In this document: in pieces, positions 1-10,019 of the stretch | Layout: each line of letters opens with the position of its first letter | Position numbering within the stretch: position 1 is the stretch's first letter | Source of the DNA: Candidatus Pacearchaeota archaeon | Lineage (GTDB): Archaea; Nanobdellota; Nanobdellia; Pacearchaeales; GW2011-AR1 | NCBI GenBank assembly: GCA_017608405.1 | Contig: JAFCFX010000002.1 | Span: 1 to 43,533, forward strand | Length of the DNA: 43,533 nucleotides | Reading direction: 5' to 3' | Program-made: the position numbers and the translations under genes | Notes under the pieces: model-generated | Told to the model about the DNA's origin: nothing | The model's database searches: none | The model's input: the letters and a program-made list of their open reading frames with translations, nothing else

Positions 1-193
1 ATCTTATTCTTTTGTAGAGATATTCATATTGGAGAATTATATTAATACACTTAGTTAAAGCGACTTTTGTTTCCAACAGAATTTTGAGTAGTAGTTTTTT
101 GTCTTTGATTAATGGAAAAGTAACATAAATCATGTGGTCAAGAGTTTGAACTGATTTTTCTACTTCTTGAAGAGTTTCAAGGATTTTTTCCAT
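1..193 (-). CDS. Partial small hypothetical protein (continues past the left edge), MEKILETLQEVEKSVQTLDHMIYVTFPLIKDKKLLLKILLETKVALTKCINIILQYEYLYKRIR...
   Basis: Open minus-strand frame from ATG at 193 to the window edge with no stop; helical protein-like composition; missed by the ORF track because it is partial. Confidence 0.6.
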   Translation of the reverse strand, partial: MEKILETLQEVEKSVQTLDHMIYVTFPLIKDKKLLLKILLETKVALTKCINIILQYEYLYKRIR

Positions 194-312
194 GATTTTC
201 AGAGGTATTTAGAATTAATATTAATTTTGGTGTTGGAAAGTTATAACCAAAAGATTAAATAATAAGTTGCTATTATTTATGTGTATAAATATTGGCAAGG
301 GGAGACCTAAAA

Positions 313-519
313 ATGCGATCAGATGAAATTAAAAAAATAATGAAGAAATATAAGAGAGAATTTGAAATACTTGAAAATTATGATAAAAATAGAGAACTTT
401 CTTTTCAGAGAAAAAGAATAGATGTTACTTTGTCAATTGCAACCATAAACAAATTAAGAGAGTTAAAACAAAGAACCGAAAAGCCCATTTCAAGAATAAT
501 TGAAGAGAAGTTTAGTTAA
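313..519 (+). CDS. Small ribbon-helix-helix (CopG-like) putative DNA-binding protein
   Basis: C-terminal 'RKRIDVTLSIATINKLRELKQRTEKPISRIIEEKFS' fits the RHH beta-alpha-alpha pattern; start at 292 or 313. Confidence 0.5.
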   Translation: MRSDEIKKIMKKYKREFEILENYDKNRELSFQRKRIDVTLSIATINKLRELKQRTEKPISRIIEEKFS

Positions 520-534
520 GTTATCTCTAGATGA

Positions 535-765
535 TTATTTTTGAGTGTCTATTATTTCTATAGTGGTTCTGTATTTGAATTTTTTTCCTATAGGAAATTT
601 TTGGTTTTGTAAGTCCGTAGCAATTTGTTCTATTGGAGGGGGATCACCTACTCTTCTTTCATCATAATCTTTGCTATCAGTTAGTGTATATATCCTTTTT
701 GTGTTTGTTTCCAACAAAGTACACTCCCCTTCTATTTGAACTTTTTTTACTAATTTTTCTGGCAT
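535..765 (-). CDS. Hypothetical protein (76 aa)
   Basis: ORF only. Confidence 0.45.
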   Translation of the reverse strand: MPEKLVKKVQIEGECTLLETNTKRIYTLTDSKDYDERRVGDPPPIEQIATDLQNQKFPIGKKFKYRTTIEIIDTQK

Positions 766-814
766 TGTTTAATTAATTATTCCTTATTTTTAAAGAAACC
801 TATACTAGAAAATA

Positions 815-1147
815 CTATTTTGATAATTCTAGAATGGCTTCAGCAAGATCTCCTGTCTTTTCAAGAGCCGCCTTTGCTTCTTCTGCACTTTTCTTTGTTT
901 TTTCCATTACAGTTTTTATGTCATCTTTTGAAATAGTTGGAGCTTGATTTTCTTCTATAATATTTCCTACTACTTGGAAAGTATCTTGGCCCTGCATGTT
1001 GATTTTTGTTACAGAAGGATTTTCAATTATTGTTTTAGTATTGTCTTTTTTCTCAATTATGACTCGTGATGCAGGAATATCTTCTTGAGACATTCCCATT
1101 TGTTTCATTACTGCTTGAATTTTTTTTGGGTTTAATCCGCCTAACAT
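815..1147 (-). CDS. nac: Nascent polypeptide-associated complex protein (archaeal NAC)
   Basis: N-terminal 'MLGGLNPKKIQAVMKQMGM', NAC core, and C-terminal UBA-like 'DDIKTVMEKTKKSAEEAKAALEKTGDLAEAILEL'. Confidence 0.93.
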   Translation of the reverse strand: MLGGLNPKKIQAVMKQMGMSQEDIPASRVIIEKKDNTKTIIENPSVTKINMQGQDTFQVVGNIIEENQAPTISKDDIKTVMEKTKKSAEEAKAALEKTGDLAEAILELSK

Positions 1148-1148
1148 T

Positions 1149-1310
1149 TTAACTTAAAAATAAGGATAGAGCAATTCTAAATCCAATTATTAATACTATA
1201 AATACAATTACATGTGTTGGTTTTAGATTAAATTTACTTTCATATTCTTCGTTGAATCGCATCAATCCCCCGAAGCCACCAGGCATTTGTACTCTATTAT
1301 CTTGCGCCAT
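1149..1310 (-). CDS. Preprotein translocase subunit Sec61-beta/SecG (53 aa)
   Basis: Manual translation: MAQDNRVQMPGGFGGLMRFNEEYESKFNLKPTHVIVFIVLIIGFRIALSLFLS; PGGFGGLxRF..EYESKFxLKPxHVI plus one TM is typical of archaeal Sec61-beta; below the ORF-track length cutoff; stop lies just before the NAC start. Confidence 0.9.
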   Translation of the reverse strand: MAQDNRVQMPGGFGGLMRFNEEYESKFNLKPTHVIVFIVLIIGFRIALSLFLS

Positions 1311-1361
1311 AATTTAGTGAAATACAGATAGTTTTTAAAAGTTGTTATGGGTTATTTTTTC

Positions 1362-3650
1362 ATGATTAAGTATAATTCTAAGGAAGTGGAAGAAAAATGG
1401 AAAAAGTATTGGGAAAAAGAGAAGATTTACAAGTTTAATGGTAAAAGCAAGAAACCTGTTTTTAGTATTGACACTCCTCCACCAACTGTTTCTGGTAAAA
1501 TGCATATGGGTCATGCTTTTTCTTATGCTCAAGAGGATTTTATTGTTAGATTTCAAAGAATGTTTACAGGAAATGTATTTTATCCTTTTGGAACAGATGA
1601 TAATGGTTTACCTACAGAAAGACTTGTTGAAAGACTAAATAAAGTAAAGAGTAAACAAATGTTAAGGGAAAAATTCATAGATTTGTGTTTAAAGACATTA
1701 AAGAAAATAACCCCTGAATTTATTAAAGATTGGAAAGATTTGGGGATCTCTGCTGATTATGATGTTTGTTATTCCACAATTGATAGAAATTCTCAGAGGA
1801 TTTCACAAAAATCATTTATTGAGTTGTATAATAAATCAGAAGTGTATAAAAAAGAATTTCCAACAATTTGGTGTCCTGCATGCCAGACTTCTATTGCTCA
1901 AGCAGAATTAGAAGATAAGGATTTTGATGCACTTTTTTCTACTTTAAAATTTAAGTGTGATGATAAAGATTTACTTATAGCTACAACAAGACCAGAATTA
2001 TTAGGAGCATGTGTTGCAATATTTGTACACCCAGATGATAAAAGATATAAAAAATTGATTGGAAAAAAAGCTAAAGTGCCTTTATTTAACCACGAAGTTC
2101 CAATTATACAAGATAAATCTGCCGAAATTGAAAAAGGAACAGGAGTTTTAATGGTTTGTAGTTATGGGGATAAATTTGATGTTGATGCTATTAATAGGCA
2201 TAAGCTAAAGCCCAGAATTGTTTTAAATAAAGATGGGAGTCTGAACCTTGGCAACTATGAAGGATTGGGGATCAAGGGAGCTCGGAAGAAAATTCTTGAA
2301 GATTTAAAACAAGCTGATTTAATTAAACAACAAAAACAAATAGCACATGTTGTTAATGTTCATGATAAATGTGGCACTGCAATTGAGTTTCTTGAGACAG
2401 AGCAATGGTTTATTAAAATTCTTGATAAGAAAAAGAAATTTGTAGAGCAAGGCAAAAAAATTAATTGGCACCCAAAATTTATGTATAAAAGATATGGAAA
2501 TTGGGTTAGAGGGTTAGAATGGGATTGGAGTATTTCTCGAGAAAGGCATTTTGGGATTCCTATTCCTGTTTGGTATTGTAATGAGTGTAAAAAAACAATT
2601 TTACCTGATGAAAAAGAACTTCCTGTTGATCCTTTACAAACCAAGAAAAAATGTTCTTGTGGGGGACAAGCAATCCCCGAAGAGAAAGTTTTAGATACAT
2701 GGGCAACTTCTAGTTTGACCCCTGAAATTACAAGTTCATTGATTAATAATAAAGTTCAAACTCCTTATTCTTTAAGACCACAGGCACATGACATAATTAG
2801 GACTTGGGCATTTTATACTGTTGTTAAATCTTGGTTACATAAGAAGAAATTGCCTTGGAAAAATGTAATGGTTTCTGGATTTGTTAGATTAAGAGGGGAA
2901 AAAATGAGTAAGAGTAAAGGCAATGTTGTTGAGCCTCAAAAAGTAATGAGTGAATTTGGTTCTGATGCGTTAAGGTTTTGGGCTGCAGGTTCAAGACTTG
3001 GAGAAGATGTAGATTATCAAGAGAAAGATTTAATTGCAGGAAAAAAATTTATCACAAAATTGTTTAATGCTTCAAAATTTGTTTTTATGAATTTGAAAAA
3101 TTATAAGCCAAAGAAAATTAAGTTACTTGAAACAGATAGATTGTTTTTATCTAAATTAAATAAGTTAATTGAAATTTGCACCGAGAGTTTTAAAAATTAT
3201 GAATATAGTAAGGTAAAATTAGAAGCAAGTAATTTTTTCTGGCATTTGTTTTGTGATAATTATTTAGAGGTTGTTAAGAAAAGAGTTTATAATGGAACAA
3301 AACAAGAAAAAGAGTCTGCATTTTTTACTCTTTATAATTCTCTTTTAATAATCTTAAAATTAATGGCCCCAATTACCCCTTTTATTGCTGAAGAGATTTA
3401 TCAAAATTTCTTTAAAAAAACACAGAAGCATAGAAGTATTCATGTTTCTGAATGGCCTAAAAAAATTAAGATAAGCCAGAATAAAGAAGATCTTAAGCTT
3501 TTTGATGAAATAATTAAATTTAATAGCTTTGTTTGGAAAAAGAAAAAAGAAAAATCTATTTCTTTGAGAGATGAAATCTCAGGAATTAAAGTTCCAAAGA
3601 ACTTAATCAAATTTGAGAAAGATTTAATAGCTACGCATAATATTATTTAA
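1362..3650 (+). CDS. valS: Valyl-tRNA synthetase
   Basis: Class I aaRS: 'PPPTVSGKMHMGHAFSYAQEDFIVRFQRM' (HIGH-like) and 'EKMSKSKGNVVEP' (KMSKS); editing domain 'TTRPELL'; Zn-binding Cys clusters; ORF-track start 1347, MIKYNSKEVEEKW start at 1362 more likely. Confidence 0.92.
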   Translation: MIKYNSKEVEEKWKKYWEKEKIYKFNGKSKKPVFSIDTPPPTVSGKMHMGHAFSYAQEDFIVRFQRMFTGNVFYPFGTDDNGLPTERLVERLNKVKSKQMLREKFIDLCLKTLKKITPEFIKDWKDLGISADYDVCYSTIDRNSQRISQKSFIELYNKSEVYKKEFPTIWCPACQTSIAQAELEDKDFDALFSTLKFKCDDKDLLIATTRPELLGACVAIFVHPDDKRYKKLIGKKAKVPLFNHEVPIIQDKSAEIEKGTGVLMVCSYGDKFDVDAINRHKLKPRIVLNKDGSLNLGNYEGLGIKGARKKILEDLKQADLIKQQKQIAHVVNVHDKCGTAIEFLETEQWFIKILDKKKKFVEQGKKINWHPKFMYKRYGNWVRGLEWDWSISRERHFGIPIPVWYCNECKKTILPDEKELPVDPLQTKKKCSCGGQAIPEEKVLDTWATSSLTPEITSSLINNKVQTPYSLRPQAHDIIRTWAFYTVVKSWLHKKKLPWKNVMVSGFVRLRGEKMSKSKGNVVEPQKVMSEFGSDALRFWAAGSRLGEDVDYQEKDLIAGKKFITKLFNASKFVFMNLKNYKPKKIKLLETDRLFLSKLNKLIEICTESFKNYEYSKVKLEASNFFWHLFCDNYLEVVKKRVYNGTKQEKESAFFTLYNSLLIILKLMAPITPFIAEEIYQNFFKKTQKHRSIHVSEWPKKIKISQNKEDLKLFDEIIKFNSFVWKKKKEKSISLRDEISGIKVPKNLIKFEKDLIATHNII

Positions 3651-3651
3651 G

Positions 3652-4740
3652 ATGGCGGCAATAACGAGAGATGAACTTGAAGAGGTTGTTGAAAAATTAG
3701 TAGCATATAAAGGTAGGCATACTGAATTAATTACCGTGTATATTGCTGCAGGTTATGATGTAAATTCTGTGCAAAAGCAACTTGAAGCAGAAAAGAGTAC
3801 AGCCAAGAACATTAAATCAACTTCAACACGCAAAAATGTTACTGAAGCTTTAGAGAAGATTGTGCGACATCTTAAAACCTTAAAGAAAACTCCTAAAAAT
3901 GGATTAGCTTTATTTTGTGGAAATGTGTCTAAGGTTGAAGGTCAACAAGATTTGCAATTATGGGATATTGAACCTCCAATGCCGGTTAAAATTAGGTTAT
4001 ATAGGTGTGATAAAGAATTTGTTCTAGGTCCTCTGCAAGAATTGCTCGAAGTTTCTGAAATTTTTGGTTTGCTGGTTATGGATAGGAAAGAGGCAACTAT
4101 TGGACTTTTAGAAGGAAAAAGAATAGAACTTTTACAGAAAATGACTTCGGGAATTCCTTCTAAAGTTAGGGCTGGGGGCCAAAGTTCTCAGAGATTTCAT
4201 AGGATTACAGAGGGGCTTACTAAGGATTTTTACAAGAGGATTGCAGATGAAATGAAGAAAATCTTTTTTAATAATGTGAAATTAAAAGGGATTTTAGTTG
4301 GAGGACCAATTCCAACTAAAGATGAATTTTTAGATAATGAATATTTAGTTACTAAACTAAAAGAAAAAGTTATTGGGAGAATTGATTTAGGAGATACATC
4401 TGAATCTGGGCTTAAGGAACTTGTGCAAAAAGCCCAAGAGATTTTATCAGATCAAGAGATAATTCATGAAAAAAAGATTTTAGAAAGATATTTTAATACT
4501 TTAGGAGAAAAACCAGAGATGGCGACTTTAAAGGAGCCAGACACAAAACAAGCTCTTGAATATGGGGCTGTAGATGTTTTGATTTTATCTAAGAATTTTA
4601 ATAAGGCAACAGCAAAAAAATTAAGGAAGATTGCTGATAAGATTGGTTCGATTGTTGAAGTTGTTTCGATAGAGACAGAAGAAGGTCAACAATTTGATAA
4701 TTTAGGGGGAGTTGGGAGTATTTTAAGGTTTAAGGTTTAA
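3652..4740 (+). CDS. prf1: Peptide chain release factor aRF1 (eRF1 family)
   Basis: 'RAGGQSSQRFHRITEGLTKDFYKRIADEMKKIF' GGQ motif; 'NGLALFCGNV'; C-terminal eRF1 domain 3. Confidence 0.96.
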   Translation: MAAITRDELEEVVEKLVAYKGRHTELITVYIAAGYDVNSVQKQLEAEKSTAKNIKSTSTRKNVTEALEKIVRHLKTLKKTPKNGLALFCGNVSKVEGQQDLQLWDIEPPMPVKIRLYRCDKEFVLGPLQELLEVSEIFGLLVMDRKEATIGLLEGKRIELLQKMTSGIPSKVRAGGQSSQRFHRITEGLTKDFYKRIADEMKKIFFNNVKLKGILVGGPIPTKDEFLDNEYLVTKLKEKVIGRIDLGDTSESGLKELVQKAQEILSDQEIIHEKKILERYFNTLGEKPEMATLKEPDTKQALEYGAVDVLILSKNFNKATAKKLRKIADKIGSIVEVVSIETEEGQQFDNLGGVGSILRFKV

Positions 4741-4773
4741 AATATTTAAAAACTGGTTTTCATTATCTTTTCT

Positions 4774-6243
4774 ATGGCAAGGAATTATGTTGAATGGTTT
4801 GTTGATTTTGTGAAGAAAAATAAGTTTTTGTGTTTAGTATTTTTACTATCTACTCTTTTCTTATTTTTTCAACATTATAAACATTTGACATGGGATTTTT
4901 CTTCTTATGTTTTAAATGCCAAATATCTTTTTTATGGGGGAAGTTACTTTGAAATATTAAGGCCGCCTCTTGTGTCTGTAATTTTGGGCCTCTTTTTGTT
5001 TTTAGGAACAATGTCTCAATATATTTTTATCTTGATTACTTCTTTATTATTTTTTATAGCAACAGTTGTTTTGTCAGATACTATTTTTAGAGAAAAAAGT
5101 ATTAAGAAAGAAACTGCACGATTCTTATTTTATTTTTTTAGTTTGAGTGCATATGTTTTAAGTTATGCTGTGATAGCAGGTACAGAACTTCTTAGCTTAT
5201 CTTTTTTGTACCTTTTTATTGCATTTGTTTTGAAAAAGAAAGTTTCTGGGCATTTTTTAGGTTTGGGTATTTTGGCAAGATATAATTTGTTTATGTTTGT
5301 TCCTTTTTTGTTTTTTAGTAAAAGTTATAAAATTATTTTGAAAAATATTGGTCTGGCTTTTTTAGTACTTGCCCCTTGGTTGTTATTTAATTATTTTAAA
5401 TATGGAAATTTTATGGCAAGTATTATTGATTCTCTAACTTTGAATATTTTAAATAGAGATTATTTGTTTGAACCTTTTATTCTTGCTCCTTTATTTGCTG
5501 TTATAGGGGTGTTTTTGCCTTTCTTTTTAGTTGGACTTATTTTAGCCATAAAGAGGATAATTAAGAATAAAGGATATAGATATGAAAATATTGTTTTGTT
5601 ATTAATAGTATTTTTAGTGTTGTATGATTTTATTACAAATCCTCAAAAGGATGTAAGATTCTTGTTTAATTTGATATTACCTGTAGCATATTTTTCTACT
5701 CTTGGATTTTGTTTTTTGATTAATAGATTTAAAAATGTTGAAAAAGTAGGGGCTTATTCTGTTTTAGCTTTATTTGTTATTTTCTTGGTTATGGTTTTTG
5801 GTTTATTCTATAACACTAATAATTTGGACCCGAGAATTGGACTTAAAGATGCAGCAGATGATATTTACTTGTTGAAATTAGAAAATTGCGAAATTCTTTC
5901 TCCTTCCTGGGTTTCTGTCTCTTACTATACTGAGAATGTTTACCCTTTTCATGATGGTTCAATAAAAGATTTAGTTGAACAAAATAAAACTATATTGATT
6001 TTTAAAGATGAGAATTCTATAGACTTTTCTATACGCAATTTTGATAATTTTAAGGATTTGGTGTTGTATGAGACAGAAGAATATGTTTTTTATTCTAATG
6101 GACCTGATAATTGTGCAGAAAAATATGTTTATGATATTCCTTATACTCGCTATGAATTTTGTCCTAACTTAGCTAGGAAATTTGAAAAGTTTGGGTTAAA
6201 AGAGTCTTTTGAGAAAATCTGTTTTATCTTTAATAAGAACTGA
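4774..6243 (+). CDS. Polytopic membrane protein, GT39/PMT-like glycosyltransferase-like
   Basis: Many TM segments, early-loop acidic residue 'LTWDFSSYVLNAKYLFYGGSYFEILRPPL', C-terminal soluble domain; family call by architecture only. Confidence 0.55.
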   Translation: MARNYVEWFVDFVKKNKFLCLVFLLSTLFLFFQHYKHLTWDFSSYVLNAKYLFYGGSYFEILRPPLVSVILGLFLFLGTMSQYIFILITSLLFFIATVVLSDTIFREKSIKKETARFLFYFFSLSAYVLSYAVIAGTELLSLSFLYLFIAFVLKKKVSGHFLGLGILARYNLFMFVPFLFFSKSYKIILKNIGLAFLVLAPWLLFNYFKYGNFMASIIDSLTLNILNRDYLFEPFILAPLFAVIGVFLPFFLVGLILAIKRIIKNKGYRYENIVLLLIVFLVLYDFITNPQKDVRFLFNLILPVAYFSTLGFCFLINRFKNVEKVGAYSVLALFVIFLVMVFGLFYNTNNLDPRIGLKDAADDIYLLKLENCEILSPSWVSVSYYTENVYPFHDGSIKDLVEQNKTILIFKDENSIDFSIRNFDNFKDLVLYETEEYVFYSNGPDNCAEKYVYDIPYTRYEFCPNLARKFEKFGLKESFEKICFIFNKN

Positions 6244-6323
6244 AAATCAACATCTTGATAAAATAACTTCTTTGGATTGTTGATTTCAATAATCCTTATA
6301 AACAGTGTTTTTTTCTATCAAGT

Positions 6324-6902
6324 ATGAAGGTGACAAGCAAGACTTTGGGTGAGGTTGATGAAGCAAGGGAAAAAGAGGATTTAAAGAAACTTGAAGCAGT
6401 ATTTTTTGTTTCTGGGAGATTTTTAAATATGCAAGAATTGATCTCTCTTTCTGATTTAAACCCGGTTATTCTTGAAGATTTAATTTCAAAATTAAGAGAA
6501 AAATATGATCAAACTGATTCTGCAATTGAAATTATTGAAAAAGCAGGAATGTGGAAAATGGATGTTAGGCCAGATCATTCTAATATTATTAATAAACTTG
6601 CAACAGGCAAGTCAGAGTTTTCTAAAGCAGAGCAAGAAACTCTTGCAATTATTGCATTTAAACAGCCAATTAAACAGTCTGTGATAGTTAAGATTAGAGG
6701 AAATAAAGCTTATGATCATGTTAAAAAATTTGTTGATTTAGATTTAATTAGGAAGAAGAAAATGGGGCATACTAGTGAATTAAGTTTAAGAGAAGATTTT
6801 TATGATTATTTTAATGTTTCTAGTTTTGATAACCCTTTAATAGAGGTTAAAAAAAGAGACGATTTGAAAGAGGTGAATAAGATAGAAAAGGAGGAGGGAT
6901 AA
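6324..6902 (+). CDS. scpB: Segregation and condensation protein B (ScpB)
   Basis: Winged-helix ScpB features: 'LEAVFFVSGRFLNMQEL', 'SKAEQETLAIIAFKQPIKQSVIVKIRGNKAYDHVKKFVDLDLIRKKKMGHTSELSLREDFYDYF'. Confidence 0.88.
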   Translation: MKVTSKTLGEVDEAREKEDLKKLEAVFFVSGRFLNMQELISLSDLNPVILEDLISKLREKYDQTDSAIEIIEKAGMWKMDVRPDHSNIINKLATGKSEFSKAEQETLAIIAFKQPIKQSVIVKIRGNKAYDHVKKFVDLDLIRKKKMGHTSELSLREDFYDYFNVSSFDNPLIEVKKRDDLKEVNKIEKEEG

Positions 6903-8183
6903 ATGAGTTTGCATACAACCCTTATCTATATTTTATCTTTTCTTGCTTTTTTTGTTACTTCTTTTTATATCTTAAGCATGCGGGATTATTATAAAAGGAG
7001 GAAAGTTCCCCTTGAAGCGACTGATAAGACAGTTACTATTATTATCCCCGCCTATAATGAAGAGGAAAGTATTGAGAAAACAATTGAATCTGCTTTAGCA
7101 CTTGATTATCCTAAAAATAAATTTGAAATAATAGTTGTAGATGATGGGAGTAATGATAAGACTTATGAATTAGCTAAAAAATATGTTTCTTCTAAAGATG
7201 TTCGTGTTCGTGTTTTCACTAAAAAAAATAATGGAAAGGGTTCTGCATTAAATTTTGCAATTAAACGTTCTAAAAAGGATATAATTATTTCTATGGATGC
7301 TGATACTTTTGCAGAGCCTCCTGCTCTGAAAAGAATGGTTGCACAATTTTATCATGATAAAGTTATGTCTGTTGCCCCTTCTATGGGAGTGTATAAACCA
7401 AAAGGAATACTCCAGAGAATACAACATATAGAATATTATCTTGGGGTTTTTCTTAGAAAAGCTTTTGCTTCTGTAGATGCTGTTCATGTTACTCCTGGAG
7501 CTTTTTCTGCATATAGGAGAAGTTTTTTTGTTAAATATGGAGGTTATGATGAAGGAAATATTACAGAAGATTTAGAAATTGCTTTGAGAATACAAAGTCA
7601 TGATTATGTAATAGAAAATGCTGCTAGAGCCTCGGTTTATACAATTGCCCCAAAAACATTGAGGGGGGTGATTATTCAGAGAAGGAGGTGGTATGTTGGG
7701 TGGATGAGGAATTTTTGGAATTATAAAAGACTCTTTGGGATTAAAAAAGGAGTTTTGGGGACCATTACTCTTCCTATGGCATTTATTTCAATTTTTTTAA
7801 GTATTACTTTGACAATTTATTCCCTTATCAAGGTTTTAGGAGAAATAAGAAAAGAACTCTCATTTTTAGAATCAATTAATTTTGAATTTGACAATATTTT
7901 TGAACTGAGCCAATATGTTTCTAAAGAGTTTTTTGTGAAGATGTTTTACACTTTATTTACTCAACCTGTTTTTTTTATAGCTCTTTTTTCTGTGGGGATG
8001 GTGGTATTTTACTTGGTTTTTTCAAGAAAAAAAATGCATTATAAGGAAAAAATATTTTTCAATGCTTTAATCTTTGTATTTTCTTATGCTGCATCATATA
8101 GTTTTTGGTGGCTTATAGCAATTGTTTATGTAATATTTAATAGAAAAATAGTTTGGAGGGGCAAATATGGTAAAAAGGTTTGA
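6903..8183 (+). CDS. Family 2 glycosyltransferase (membrane-anchored, poly-GlcNAc-synthase-like)
   Basis: 'VTIIIPAYNEEESIEKTIESAL', 'IISMDADTF', 'EDLEIALRI', 'QRRRWYVGW' (QxxRW) and C-terminal TM segments. Confidence 0.88.
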   Translation: MSLHTTLIYILSFLAFFVTSFYILSMRDYYKRRKVPLEATDKTVTIIIPAYNEEESIEKTIESALALDYPKNKFEIIVVDDGSNDKTYELAKKYVSSKDVRVRVFTKKNNGKGSALNFAIKRSKKDIIISMDADTFAEPPALKRMVAQFYHDKVMSVAPSMGVYKPKGILQRIQHIEYYLGVFLRKAFASVDAVHVTPGAFSAYRRSFFVKYGGYDEGNITEDLEIALRIQSHDYVIENAARASVYTIAPKTLRGVIIQRRRWYVGWMRNFWNYKRLFGIKKGVLGTITLPMAFISIFLSITLTIYSLIKVLGEIRKELSFLESINFEFDNIFELSQYVSKEFFVKMFYTLFTQPVFFIALFSVGMVVFYLVFSRKKMHYKEKIFFNALIFVFSYAASYSFWWLIAIVYVIFNRKIVWRGKYGKKV

Positions 8184-8835
8184 GAGGCCAGTGATTATTA
8201 GGCTAATTTTATCCTTGATGATTGCGATAATTGTTTTTTCTGGAATTTTTTTATTAGCCAATTCAATTTCTTATCTTAATTATAAGTCTATTGGTTCTCA
8301 AAACAATCTTATTGGAGATTATGTTTCTGACATAAACAGTCGTTTAGAAAATTTTGTTTGTTCAGACACTCTTCTTTTTGAAGCTTCTCAAATGTTAGAT
8401 GATGTGGGGGTTCAGATAGGGATTTTAGAAAAACGATTTGGGAAAAATGATGAAAGAGTTCTTTCTCAAAAACAATTTTATAGCTCACTAGAACATGCCC
8501 ATTTTAAGATTGTTAATCGGCTTATTGTGGAGTGTGGTCATAACTTTACAACGATCTTGTTTTTCTATTCTAATGCAGAAGAAGTGGAGGAGGAAAGTGA
8601 GAGAACAGGATACATCTTAAGTTCTTTTAAGGAGAAGTATTTTGAGACCACCATGGTTTATTCTTTTGATTATAATATGAATTTTGAACTAATAGATGAT
8701 CTTAAGCAACAATATAATGTAACTTGGGCTCCTCTGGTTGTTGTTGATGGAGGAGAACCTTTTTATGTAGGGAATATACAAGATCTAGAAAAACAAGAAG
8801 CAGGGGGGAAACAAGGAGTAATATATCTAAATTAA
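8167..8835 (+). CDS. Hypothetical membrane-anchored protein
   Basis: N-terminal TM; overlaps the GT2 gene end by 17 nt; C-terminal 'WAPLVVVDGGEPFYVGNIQDLEK' is thioredoxin-like in style. Confidence 0.6.
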   Translation: MVKRFERPVIIRLILSLMIAIIVFSGIFLLANSISYLNYKSIGSQNNLIGDYVSDINSRLENFVCSDTLLFEASQMLDDVGVQIGILEKRFGKNDERVLSQKQFYSSLEHAHFKIVNRLIVECGHNFTTILFFYSNAEEVEEESERTGYILSSFKEKYFETTMVYSFDYNMNFELIDDLKQQYNVTWAPLVVVDGGEPFYVGNIQDLEKQEAGGKQGVIYLN

Positions 8836-8872
8836 ATATGTTTTTTCACCATATAAATCTTAAAAAAGCTTT

Positions 8873-9673
8873 ATGACAGGTAGTTTTATGACTGAATGCT
8901 GTAAATGTGGAGTTTCAGGGGAAAGAGCAAGACTTTTTGATGCAATTGGAGATGAAGGGGTTGTTCAAATTTGTGAAAAATGTTCTTTTGGAACTAGCAT
9001 GCCAATTATAAGGAAGCCTACAGATTTTCAAATTAAGAAAGCAGAAAAAAAGCAAACAGTTTATGAGAAACTTGCTGGAACTGCGGGAATTGATGTTCAG
9101 AAACACCAAGTAGCTATTTCTGGTGTGAAGACAAATGATCGTTTAGAAAAGCAAGAAACTAGCTTAAGAGATATTGTTGATAGAAATCTTGAAATGAATC
9201 TTCCAGAAAAACCAGCGCCTAATCCTAATCTTGTTGATAATTTTCATTGGATTCTTATGAGGGCCCGAAGAAAAAGGAAACTTACTCAATTTCAGATTGC
9301 TAAAGAACTTACAGAACCTATAACTGCAATTAAAATGGCAGAGCAAGGAATTTTGCCTGAAGATAATTATCAACTGTTGAGTAAACTTGAAAGTTTTTTT
9401 GGGGTTAATCTTATGAAAAGAGAAATTGTTAAGAGACCAATTCAAGAAAAACCAAAGAGACTTGGATTTGATGCAGATGCTACAAAGACTTTGACTATTT
9501 CTGATTTAAAGGAAATGGATAAAGGTCATGAAGAAGAGATTTTTGCTCAAGAGCCAACTTCTGTTGAAGAGGGGGTTGAAGATATTAATTTAATTAACCA
9601 AGAAATTGTAGATATAGAAGATGTAGAGGATATTTCTAAGGAAGATATAGATGATTTAATTCATAAGAAGTAA
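8873..9673 (+). CDS. MBF1-type transcription factor (zinc ribbon + Cro/C1 HTH)
   Basis: 'TECCKCGVSGERARLFDAIGDEGVVQICEKCSF' Zn ribbon; HTH 'MRARRKRKLTQFQIAKELTEPITAIKMAEQGILPEDNYQLLSKLESFFGVNL'. Confidence 0.85.
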   Translation: MTGSFMTECCKCGVSGERARLFDAIGDEGVVQICEKCSFGTSMPIIRKPTDFQIKKAEKKQTVYEKLAGTAGIDVQKHQVAISGVKTNDRLEKQETSLRDIVDRNLEMNLPEKPAPNPNLVDNFHWILMRARRKRKLTQFQIAKELTEPITAIKMAEQGILPEDNYQLLSKLESFFGVNLMKREIVKRPIQEKPKRLGFDADATKTLTISDLKEMDKGHEEEIFAQEPTSVEEGVEDINLINQEIVDIEDVEDISKEDIDDLIHKK

Positions 9674-9711
9674 AACACAATCTTTATAAATCAAAATAGA
9701 GACTTTTTACT

Positions 9712-9975
9712 ATGGAAATGAATATTCTTAAGAGTTCAAAAGATGAAATAGAACTTGAGTTTGAAAGCCTTACTTTAGTAGAGATTTTAAGAGTTTATCT
9801 TAATAAAGATTCTGCAGTAACTTTTACAGCATGGAAAAGAAATCATCCAACTGAGAAGCCAGTTCTTAAGGTTAAAGCGAAGGGAAAAATAGCGATTAAA
9901 GCTGTTGATGATGCTGTTTCTGCAATTTCAAAAGATTTAGATAAGTTAGGAGCTGGTTTTAAAAAGATGAAGTAA
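9712..9975 (+). CDS. rpoL: DNA-directed RNA polymerase subunit L (Rpb11 homolog)
   Basis: 'MEMNILKSSKDEIELEFESLTLVEILRVYLNKDSAVTFTAWKRNHPTEKPVLKVKAKG' matches the archaeal RpoL pattern. Confidence 0.88.
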   Translation: MEMNILKSSKDEIELEFESLTLVEILRVYLNKDSAVTFTAWKRNHPTEKPVLKVKAKGKIAIKAVDDAVSAISKDLDKLGAGFKKMK

Positions 9976-10019
9976 TTCATCATGATAATATTTATTAATA
10001 CTTGCAATTATCTTTGATA

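Noticed and set aside
1335-2644. ORFs 1335-1556(-), 1438-1638(+), 2360-2644(-) within valS
   Set aside because: Overlap a confidently identified valS on other frames.
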